Shown here: in pieces, positions 1 to 12,200 of the stretch
How the letters are laid out: each line of letters opens with the position of its first letter
Position numbering within the stretch: position 1 is the first letter of the stretch
Assembly (NCBI GenBank): GCA_019095985.1
Contig: CM032659.1
Location: 8,289,032-8,353,031, forward strand
Direction: 5' to 3'
Length of the DNA: 64,000 nt
DNA from: Streblospio benedicti
Lineage: Eukaryota > Annelida > Polychaeta > Spionida > Spionidae
Notes under the pieces: generated by a model
Told to the model about the DNA's origin: nothing
Database searches by the model: none
The model's input: the letters and a program-made list of their open reading frames with translations, nothing else
Made by a program: the position numbers and the translations under genes

Positions 1-99
1 GCTATATTTTTACAACATAGCACAAGAAGAACAACATAAAATACAAAATGATATTGATAGCGGTATTTCACTGCTGTGCACGGTCATCTGTAGAGTGCA

Positions 100-271
100 C
101 TGACTGAGCTGCTGTGTGGGTCGCGTGGGAGCCCCCAGCAGCAGGTTGAGGTCACCTGTTCTCCTGCCCGCCGCGGCCGCTATGTGGGCATCATGACACG
201 CGGGCAGAATCGAGTCCTCCGCCTACAGAATGTGAAGGTTTATGAGGCAGACCCCAGTGGAGAGATGCCAG
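100..271 (+). CDS. Exon: carboxyl half of FTP (fucolectin/F5-8C-like) domain 1
   Basis: The open frame reads VEVTCSPARRGRYVGIM and then NRVLRLQNVKVYEA. This matches the last strands of the FTP fold (Cys, GRYV, then a hydrophobic VKVYE end strand) in eel fucolectin and tachylectin-4 relatives. The exon ends in a GTACAC donor at 272 in phase 1, matching the next exon. The left border is uncertain; several AG dinucleotides lie between about 100 and 158. Base composition is markedly more GC-rich than the flanking intron. Confidence 0.6.
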
Positions 272-3200
272 GTACACACCCATAGATAGCAGGGCCACGA
301 ATAGGAGAAAATTCATACTTGTCCAAGTATTCTTTGTACGAAAAATATACTCTTATATAAATAAGATTTACATAGAAGATGCAAATTTTAAACATCAACA
401 GACTCCATGTAAATTCAATTGAAACTGATGTCTGGTGTGACTGAATATACTCGTCCATAGGACAAGTAACCCAAATATTTTACAACAATAATACCTGTCT
501 CGGACTATAGGACGGGTACTTATCCGTGGCCCTGGATAGATGCCCCCGCAGGGTTTATTCTTAGGTATAACATGTTTCACATCAGCAGGACAGTAACCCC
601 TCAAATGTCTACAGTTTCAAAAAAATTTGATATTGTACAAACTCTATACCTGGCAAATTGACCAGAATTTGTTCAATTTTTCATTCATAAAATTGTTTTA
701 AAACTGCACTTTGAAAAAGGTTTTACTCGTCCTCCACAAGTTTTTACTAGCTTTTCAGTTGAGCTTTCACTAAATAACAAGATTATAAACACACAGTGAT
801 TTCTTTAGCCTAGCTTTCACAGATTAGCCATATTTTGTCTTCATGTCTTTAGTACACTGTTGATTTTTTCATGATGAATAGATAGGTAAAATTGTTCAAC
901 AAATATTAGTGCTACTCTATTTTATGTTTGTACGTTATGAATGTTGTAGACCCCTGCTACTGTTTTTGTTTTGTTTTAGAGTTCAAAGGTAAAGATGCAA
1001 ATTTGAAAACTGTGAGCACTGATCATCATGCTCCCCTTGCCATAGATAATTTGTTGTAGTAAGTAACCGCACAAAAATTGCAAACCAAATACAATTATTA
1101 TCACTCATAGAGAATTTAAAGAAGTCTTGGTTTGGTAAATGCAAAAGTATTTATATATATGCATCTTAGATTGAGATGAAGTTGAACTTGGTACTTGAGT
1201 GCTCAACCATGTGAATGGAAGCGAGGTTAGAAAAATGAATGAGTTCAAGTCTTTCACATAATTTTAGTACATACAAATTTGTTTCATGAGCATACAATAT
1301 ACGGTTGAAAGTTATCAGAAAATGCTTTGCATACTCTACGTCAAACAAATTATGTAATCTGTGCCTGACTGAAAAATATTTCATCATCTTCAAAACTGAT
1401 ATTGCTAGTTTAAACAGTAGGAATGAGTTGGAATCACAATGCAAACATATAAGTAATCATCTGTTTTGTAGCTTTAAAATGAGTGCATTGTGATATATTT
1501 TTATTTCTGTTAATTTGAATAATTTGAATGCTTCATGTTCATATTGTATATCATTCGTCATCAATATGCGCTGTCAACTTTAGTAATATAGCTATGTATC
1601 GATATCATATATTCCTAATTTTAAATTGTACCTTGTAAATTTGTATCTTTTGCTAAAAAGTATTAGATTCTGATTAAAGTGCCATTTTTGTATTGTGCTA
1701 ATTTTCAGTGCCATGTGCTCATGAAACAAATTTGTATGTAATAGAATTATGTGAAAGACTTGAACTCATTCATTTCTCTATATGCATCTTACATGCAACC
1801 ATCATAGAATTGTTTGGACATTTTACAGTACTGTTCGGTTTATCATAGTACTAAACGATGAACTCAGTTAACTACATGGGTAAATGAACAATGTCACTGT
1901 TGAATGTGTTTTTCTAACACACTATTGAAAATGGTAGTCATTGCGTTTACAAGCAATATTGATGTTCTTTGACTCTATGTTAATCTGATAGTCTAAATAG
2001 TAATTAATATTAGCGCAGAACTTTGAACATTATGATAACTTACCAAACAAAAGTACTATAGAAATGACAGAAATGACACCCTTTGCACTTGCAGTACTTG
2101 GACACAGACGCCATGGGAAACTGATCCGTATTGGATTGTGGACCTGGGTGAACTATACAACATCAGCCTGGTGTACCTCCACAATGCAAGTAAGTCATCA
2201 TAGCCATGGTGCCAACAAAGTGTTCAGAGAGGGTAAGACTAGTATGAATCTAGCTTGTGGGGAGTAGTGAACGGTGCAGATCATGCTTGTAAACAATATT
2301 TCATTTGTTGTTAGTAGCCATCAATTGTTATTTTACAGTAATCACAGAAACATGCTTGTAAATTATATTCATAATTTTTCTAATTTAGGGTCAGATTGTG
2401 GTTTTGTCAAGAGACATAATGCTAGTGAAAATTTAGAAGCTGTATGCACGTCCCTGGGACATCACAACACTCGAAATTTCAGTGAATGCGAAGACCAGGC
2501 TCATCAAGTATGTGTTCATTTGTAATTTGTTTGATTTTGGATTGTCACAGAGGGTCTAATTATTGGCTATTTCTATCTTATTTTGTGTCTGGAGACTTAA
2601 TTTGAAATGTTGATAACTGATCTAATTTATTGAAAGATTTTTCTTACATTTCAACACATAAGTGTCCTCTTCAAGAAAATGCAATTGTTTTCCAATTAAT
2701 CAAAAAATAGCCTAAAAACTATGACTTTAATTATTAAAATACTATATTAACAAACAAATACATATTTACCAGTAATTGGTTCTAAGATATCTAAAAGTTT
2801 TGTAAGACAATATTTTGTTTTATATTTCTGGTTTTTGTAGGTTTATGTAAGAAATGTAAAGCTAAATATTATGTTGCTACACTTTTAGATGTAGAACTAA
2901 TTACTGTGTATCTCAGACCTGCCAACTATTCCGAAATTTCGGAATTCTAGTTTTTTCCAAAATTTGAACCTAATTTCGAACCTTCTGAACCATGTATATT
3001 CCGAAGTTTGAGGGAAATGACCAAATATTTGAGAAACATTGACGTTTTTACCAAACCTTCATGACACTTGTACAAGTGCGTATTTGTTTTCGATTTTTCT
3101 CGCACCTGCAGCAGTGAACGGCGCATATTCTCTACAAAAATGTTGCTATTTGTCGAAAGTCGCAATGCATTAGGCATATATTATTACGTTATGCTAAACA

Positions 3201-6200
3201 ACACAGAATGGCGCTGGCGTATGATAAATCCAGCGTGTGTCATTAGAATAGACGTTCTCCAACAAAATGGCCGCTATAAAATAGTCTTTGTTTAAGTTTA
3301 TAGTTAAAAATACATATTAAACGCAAGATACTGAAAATTTGGCCTCGGGATACTGAAATTTCACCAAGAGAGGTTTGTAGGTCTGGTATTTTATTCTTAG
3401 CATCAGTGATTGCTCTCGACCGCGATCTTACGACTTTTTACACAAAAAATGGTGTGCAGGGTATGTGACTCAGCTAGATTAGAACTCACCAAGTGTGGCG
3501 AGTGACTTTCAATTTACACTCGCCATACTGAATTCACATTCGCCAAAAATGTCAAATTTAATGACACTTTTATCATAATTGATGGTATGAATAAACACTT
3601 GTAGGCACGGTAATTTCACCAAACGTAACGTTCCTGGGCGTATATGTTATTACATATGGTTTATTATGAAAGAAAGTTCAATCACATGTATACTTGATCT
3701 GCATCACCGCTAAGTCGTGCACATGTTGCCATGATTCTGGGTGTCAAATCGATTGAACATCGCATTTGTTGGTTGTCATTCTCAAATATAACGATGTATG
3801 ATCTATTAGTAACATTATTCAATCAATCTATTAAGAATGCTTGCCAGAAAATAGAAATAACTTACTTATTTTGCAATGTGAAAAATATACACATCCATGT
3901 TTCCGGGCGTCAATGCGCATGCTCAGTAGTTCAAATGTAGAGCCCGAGCACCGAGAAAACGAAAGTAAGTTCGCACCCATAGTTAATGCATCTTATTGTG
4001 TAACGTGGTCGTGCCGATTACAGCTCCTATGACATGCAGACCATTAAAAGACACAATGCCAGTGGCGGCGCTTTGTACCAAAGTACATTTAAATATGGCC
4101 GCGCCCATGTACAAACAATAACAAGACCTCAATCAATCAATATCGAGTAATTTTATGTGATAAAACTCATAAAAAGATAAAAAAAATACATTCGCTAGTC
4201 CTGGCGAGTAGCTTTGAAGTCATACTCGCTAGTGGGAATTTACACTGGCCTGTGGTGAGTAGCGAGTGTCTAAACTACGCACTGGTCTGTCGCATTTCTC
4301 GAACTTGGCTGCGACAGCGGTGTCGCAGATTTATTTGGGTCGGTACCTTTATTCAAAATAAAAAGAAATAATATTTTTCTACTCAGCCACGGAAGTTTGA
4401 CATGGGCGCGGCCCTGTTTGTTGATATTTTTATGGAATCGCATTGTGGTGCCACCAACGGCACTTAAGTTCACTAACACATGCTCGCAGGTTCGCAGACT
4501 ATTACGGGATGGATTTCCATGATTTTGTTACCATATTTGGCAATTTTTTTTAGCATTTCCCAGTAAATATTACACGCACTTGCTCTAAAACTTTCCAGAA
4601 TGTTCGATCGCCGTTTTATAAAACTCAATATGGGCCGATAGCGTCACTTACCCGGACTCTTGCTGCACGTACACATCTAAGTTGAACCAGCTCGCACAAA
4701 TGTACCAGTCTCATACTATCACTGATGACTTCCAAAGTTGCTTATATTATGTTATTTTAAGAAGTGTCACAAGACAAAGTCAAAAGTGCTGATTTTATAT
4801 CTCTTCTATGTGACGAGTCATTTGATGTCGCAAACTTAGATGTTTTCCCAAATTTGATCAAACTTGCAGCCATAGCACTTGCTCTGCCAGTTCATACAAC
4901 TGATGTAGAGAGAGGTTTTAATAGTCAAAATATTGTGAAAAACAGGCACAGCTTTTTTTTATTAATTGGAAAAGATTGTATTTCACTGAAGCGGGCATGT
5001 GTTGAAACGCTAGAAAAATCTTTTAAAGATATTGCTCACCCCAAACCATATTTGTTCTCTAAAATTCAGTATCAATAGACGATGCCTTACCCATTGCAAA
5101 TGTAATGAAAATAATATTTATCTTCTCCATGTTTAATACTTATTTCACCTTTAAAAATACCTGTCTTAACTAAAACACAAGGTCATGTGATATTGCATGA
5201 TCGAAGGATTTTCGTCAGACGTACCTGTGGATTTCTAATTGCGGACGTAACATTTGACATTGAGGAGATAGGCGACTTCTTACATGCACCATGAAGTTAC
5301 GTCTGACGAAAATCATTTGTTTACATCTTGTGCCTTCACGTGTTTTAATAGTCTTCTAACCGGCTTTTTATGGCGTGGTATTCAAATTGCGCTAGATATT
5401 TTGTTCAAATGTAAGTAACTTTCAGAATGCACTCAAACACATCATAATGTTTCTGTCCAAGCATACTTGTTTGGCCGCTGAGCATAACCTTTAATAAATT
5501 GAATTATTCTTCAAAGTTGTAGTTTTTTTTAAATTCCAAATTGAGATTCCAGACACAGAATATGTGTTCAGTTTTAGTACATCTATTATAGGCCACAGTA
5601 AATTATTTTTAACGAGTCACAACTCACGGATTGACTGCTTTTAATATCTAATCATAATTATTCTGAGCTAGAAAATATAATTTTTGCAATATTGTGACCC
5701 ATTGCTTTGAAATAAGTGAATTAATGTATTGGCACGTGTGTTCAAATGCACTGCTCGTCATCCCAAGCAATTTAAATGTCTTCTTTGCACTCAACAAAAG
5801 TTGTCACTGACCAGTATATCACTCAACAAGTACTCTCTAAAGCCCAGAACACACCCCTACGACTACATTCAACATATAGTAATTCGATGTGGCGGTGTGG
5901 GACGTTACTACTAACGTGGTACGCAGTTGATACTAGTTGTATTGGACACACCGGGTGACCGTAGCCTTGGGAATTTTTTAACATTAACGTAACTCGAGTA
6001 TTATATTTATCGCCAAAATGCGTGTACTCTAATCAATAATTTTAAAAACAATATAGATACTGGTATTTTTATCAGCTTGCTTTGGTTTTTGCAACACTTG
6101 CCGGCAGAAGTTGAATCGTCGTAGTGGTGTGGACAGGCACCTCTGACGCCTTTTACAGTCGCATATAGTCGTTGCGGTGTGGACAGATACAATGTATAAC

Positions 6201-9200
6201 CCATGTGATATGTTCAGGACAATGCGAATGCGTTCAATGCTGTGGTTGGCCACGACGGATGGCTGTGTAACACCAAACGCTGTGCCGACCTCGACAACCT
6301 GGAGATTCAAGCCTCCGAACTCGGCTACAATGTGTATGTTCTACACTGTACACTGCAAGGTGAGAAGAAGAACATAGTGTGACATATGTGATACTCAAAA
6401 GGAAAAGAAGCAAAAATATGTTTATAAGATAGGCAGATTCAGGGTGCAGCAGGGTGTGCTTTTTTCCACGAAAATACTTCATTTTCATTGGGTTTTTGGC
6501 ATGCCCCCCATCGATTGCACATACAGAACATATGACATCCCTTATATGTGCCCCCATTTGATATATTTTCACAATATAATATTGATTAAATTGTGTGAAA
6601 TTGGAGTGATTAGTCTACATGTATAGTACTCCATAAAAGAAAGGTGGGTTTATTTGGTTAGCAATGTACATGTAATTTTAAGCATTGTTTAAGTTCGTGT
6701 TCAGGTGGATATCCATTTATAACAAATTTCAGTGTATAATAAAATATAGACATTTTGAATTTAGTAGTGTAGTGTTACCAGAGACTGAAAGTTATTCACC
6801 CAATTCACATTATGTTGGATAAAATTCAATATTTGCAACTATAGAAACTAAAAATACAACTGCCCTCCTGTTCTATGGCATGCATTCACGAGTGATTTTA
6901 TTTTATCATTCACATGTTATATGTTACAGATGACCTCGAGTATATTCCTGAAGCAGAAAAGTTTGTGTACAAAAATGGTGCAACATTCTATATCCATTTT
7001 AACAAAGAGGTACATAAGGTAGGCACATTGTAATATGAATATAAAAAATATATATACTATTTAATGCAATGAATGTAATATCAGTGGAAATGATTTTACA
7101 GAATGTTCAACTTTTTTTTAAATCCTACCTCTAGATTCTTGTCAAATTGTCAACAAGGATGACATGCAAATTCGTGAAGCTTTAAAAACAAAAAAAAAAA
7201 AAAACTTTTGTCAACTTTGCTTCTTTTCCGTCTTTGCATTTAAAGTACTCTGTACTTTCTGAGGATATTGCTTAGGGTCTGACCACAACCTTTCCATATT
7301 TACAGATATCTTGATTTTTAGATTTAGGTGTATAAATATGAAAGAACAGCTTCTCCATGATTTTCCTGATATATCTTTTTATTTGTTAAGATCACCTTCT
7401 ACATTTTCACATCTGGTTTCCTCTACACGCCCGACTTTAAATGAGTCATCAGTGGTCTACAGTAAGCAAGAGCTGATAGTCTCTAACTTCAACACAACAG
7501 ATCCAAAAGATCACTGCCCTGTCCTATCGGTTGCAGCAGCCACAGCCTCCCTTCTGAGGGATCCAACACATGCTACTGTATAACAGTTTTAATGCTTTCC
7601 ATCCCAACATCATATTATCCATCATGGTCGGCTCACCATTTGCGAAACCATGACGAAAGCCCTGACGAACTCTAGCTGTTGCTCAAGTATGAATAACATA
7701 GACGAATGAACTGTTTTCAAGAAAGTAACGCCTCTGTTCTCTTCCATGCGTCCTGCAGCAAGCTGTGGAGTATTGTGCCACGCGCAGTACGGGGGCCACC
7801 TCGCCTACATTGAGACGGAGGAGGAACTGCTGGCTCTTGGGTAAATTTGTTTTTTATTCAGCATGGCTGCCAAGTAGTACAGATTTGTTAATATTGTTAC
7901 AGATTTCAGACCCAAAATACCCGAATACTAATTTTACCTACAAAATACAAATTCCACCACTTTGTGTCATTTTCGTCAAAAATAACTTTTCATGAAGCAG
8001 AAGCACATAATCTGCATTCTAACATTAATATGTGTGCTTTTGATTGATATGAAAATCCCTGAATATTGGTTCCACTTCTATGGATGTATACAAGATTCGT
8101 GAAATATGGTATGCAGCATGTGGTCGCATTTTCTTTTATTCTTTCTTCTATTTCTGCTGCTCTAATGCAGTCTAAATTAAATATATGCTGGTCTAAATGT
8201 TTTATATATTTTTATTTACTCTATTTACACATTATGGCCTATGAAAGAGTAAATAGAGTAAATAAAATAAATAGATTAAATAAATAAATGAAATAAAAAT
8301 GAATAAATAAATTAAATAAATACAGAAAAAAATACATATATATAAAACATTTAGACCAACATAGATTTAATTTAGACCGCATTAGAACAGCAGAAATAGA
8401 ATAAAGAATAAAAGAAAATACTCCTATGGATATTATTACACCTTGCCGTTGAAACACGGAATACAGATATTGACCTCTAAAATACTACGATAGATATTGG
8501 GTATTCTGAGTACAGCAATTGAATGACTATTGAGGAGATGGCAACCCTGGTAATATTGTGTTTTCTTTCGTTTGCAGTAGGGTAGTTGCGAGTGCAACAC
8601 CTGATAAGAGAGTGGTCAGCGGCGCAGACAACATTTTTTGGAATGAGCTGTGGATCAAGGGCCTCTTATACCAGATTCCACCAAGCCCTGATTCCGTGTA
8701 AGTTTGTGACTTTGGTAAACATTTCATAAATTTTGATTATGTAGCGACATTAAATTTTGCTCTAGGCCATAATTTGTAATTACAAATTCACATATGAATA
8801 ACTGTAGAGTCTGCAAATAAACATAACATACTAGCGCCAAAAAATGGAATTTAAATTGTGCATTTGCATTTGAAATTTGAAGGATGTAATGACTTATTAT
8901 AAATATTATTTATCTTCTAATTGTCTGTAGTAATGAATTAATGTCTGTTAATTTTAGAGAGACTTATGACAGTGGTATTGACAAAAAATCTCTTTTTTCT
9001 TTGTTATAGTTTCAGATTTGTTTTGATGTTTATTATGATTAAAGTGGTCTTAGGTATTACATTATTAAGTGTTTTAATATAACGATTTGCTAGAAAATCA
9101 GGCTGTATATGTGCAGTACTGTATTGTATGAAATCACTTTGTATGCAACGTGAGTATTATTAAATGAAGACTGACATTTTTCTGATATGTAGAATGTATA

Positions 9201-12200
9201 TGTATAAATTTTCACAAATTTCCAGTGGTTTAAAGTTTTGGGTCTTATTAAAAGTTGCATTAAGAATTTGGGTATGGTATATCTATTTACTATTATGATA
9301 CCTTTTAAAGTACTGATTAAGATTTTTAGTGTCATGTTGGCAATCCTGCAAATGACTGGAACATTTTAAGGTAATCCTTGACCTTGATCTTGTCTAAGAC
9401 TTGAAGCAGTTGCAATTCTCTTTTGTCACTCTAATTGACTTGGCTCCATGAAAAGCCTTGACACAAGTCTGTCAAGTAATACAGATTTGTCAGTACTAAT
9501 GCTGATTTCTGGAAGACTGATGATGCAACACTCCATAATTTTTCTCATTTTTTTCAGGTGAATGTGTAATTTTAACGAATAGAGGCAATGCCAGACATAT
9601 CTTTCACCAGTCTGCAGCAAACTGTCACACTGCCAGGCCGTTTATCTGCGCCACTAGATCAGGTACATAACACATGGCGGAGTTCCATCCATCAATCATA
9701 AAATACGTATTCTAAATTATGTAAATAACTGTATACTACGGTTGATATATTCAAATGGAAGCTATGTCAATACAGTGGTAGGAGCTTGCAATAACAGTGA
9801 GGGTAGAATTGTATTTTATATCATTTCAAGCATGTTCATTGTTGGCTGTGCTGTACTAGAATCGAGTAAATATTTCAAATTGATAGTTTGCTGAAATAGA
9901 ATGTTATCTCATTACATATAAGCAGAATTATGTGGCAATGTAAATTGTCAATGCAGCAGCAGACAACTGGTGAAAGCATTACTTAATTTTTGGACACAGA
10001 ATAAAATTTTGAACCAAAGTTTTTTCCTCAGACTATTAGTCATATTAGTTGTTAAACATGATTTATTTATCCGGTAAGTTCTTGTGGCGTATCTTTGTAG
10101 TGCACATAGGCAGCGGTCATGATAAATATTGTGTACAAAACATTGCATTTTATTCCTGTTTTAAATTATTATTATTATGATGTTGAAAGGCATTATCACT
10201 TCGAACTTATTGCATAAAAAGAGCCAAAAATTGAGTTTGATATAAAACTATTTAGAACATGCGGATATGCAGCTGCATTTGTATAACAAAATTATAGAAT
10301 AGTCCACCTCATAACTAACCATATACAATGTATACAGCCTTGACAGTAATGCAACTTACTTTTAACAATAATAAGGCAATTCTATAGCATTTATTGACCA
10401 ATCAAAATACATGCGAAAAAACAATAAACAGAACACAATGTTACTGCAAGTTGCCATTATTGTTACAGATTGCGACACGGTCATTGAGATTCCTAACAAG
10501 AAGTCCCATCACAATCTGGAAGGCGAGAACGTTGAGGATGGTCACACCAAATGAAATAAGTGCAAAAGCGCTATGCATTATGGATAGAGAATGCGTTTCC
10601 TTTGAATATAACAGAGAAGGCATTGTCAGTGAAAGGTACAAAAAAAAAACAGCCCTATGATGTATCTGATATATATTTTGCATGCTATGTTTTGTTTTTG
10701 GTGTGCAAATTCTTAAATTTTATATATTTTTTAGACTTTTTAGACATTCAGAGTTTCTCAATTATTTCCAACAGTAACCATGCATCATTTTGAAATATTT
10801 TGCAGATGTGTACTTCATTTTAATCAGCATGATAATTCTGCCATGATAGACTCCATAAGCGTTGATCATTATCGTATTATAAAACGATGTCCAATAGGTA
10901 TGTAACAAAAAAAAACATGATACCATCAGCTATGAAATTATTATTGTGGTTACACATTATTAAAATCTTTGCCGCTTTTAGCACAGATTATTATTGTTAT
11001 TTGGTTTAACACTGTCATTATGTAAAAGCAGAATTTAAAACGATAATCCATGAATACTTTTACTCTGGACTAGATGGGAGGTGTTAGTGTGAAAAGGCAC
11101 ATAGGAAGTGTGCGAAATATATTCTACTTAAGAAATTTTAATCTGTAATTTGATATTTGAACAAAACAAGATAGAAAATAAAATAAAAAAATAAATTGAA
11201 GGAGATTGATCTCAAACAAGATTAATGCTCTCAGGGTTAGCAATAATACCTGAAGACTTCAAAGGCTGGTCTTAGGTGGTCTCTCAAACAAGTTGTCTCT
11301 GGATGTTCTCAGGGTTATGGTGCACAAATGACTAGTTTAGAAAATGTGCATCAATGAAGTAGAAAAGATGCCAATGACATTTTACTACAAATATAATAAA
11401 TTGAATTTATTTCATCTAATGCATAACCTTACCTTCAAGCATTCTTCCTCTCTTACCTTCTTATTGTTTCTTCTTCTGAAAACTCATCTTATCTTGAGTA
11501 AAACCACCTGAAAAAATTGTCCAATGTTGAAGTGGAGCGATTGGCAGACATAATTGCTTTTGCTAATATTTTATCCTTGCAGGCTTATAAATATCTTTTT
11601 CTGAGCAATTTACTTGTCAAAATGGTTTAAATAATATATAACAATATTACGCAATAGCTCATGCATATAGAATATGTTAAAGGACAAATAATCTTGTCCA
11701 TTTCTAACTTTCTGCATTTTGTGCAAAGCATTTTTGACTGGCAGCCTTCATATCATAAAAATTGCCTTTTCTGAGAAATTTACGAGTATAAATGATTATA
11801 ACTGATGTATTATTACATTAACAATAGCCCATTCATATGAAATATGTTAACGGATAAATAATCTTGTCCATTGAGGCCTGGCTTCAATTAGTAGTCAGTG
11901 TAGGCTGTTCAGACATAAAAAAATTTAATTCAACAATACTCACCAAAAAGGAGCAACTCCAGATTTTTATGACAGACATAAAAAAGATGCTCCCTTGTTG
12001 TTTGATGATGATGTGGAAGAAAAAAAAAGTGAATGGCGCATGCACAAGCCGAGTTTGGTTTCGAATATGTCGAAAGGTTTACTAAAAATTGGTATGGTTG
12101 TAGTGAAGCAATTTCGGAAGAAAATGCCTCATTATATCTAACGGAGTTCCCGTAATGAAATTGCTATTGAATCGTACCTCGTTTACACTCTACGCTTCTA

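Noticed and set aside
6029-6572. Overlapping minus-strand open frames opposite the Cys-rich exon
   Set aside because: The plus strand fits the splice phases of its neighbours; the minus frames look like shadows.
7311-7583. 90-codon open frame in a CTLD intron
   Set aside because: No domain, no splice borders and no conservation evidence; the neighbouring exons splice around it.
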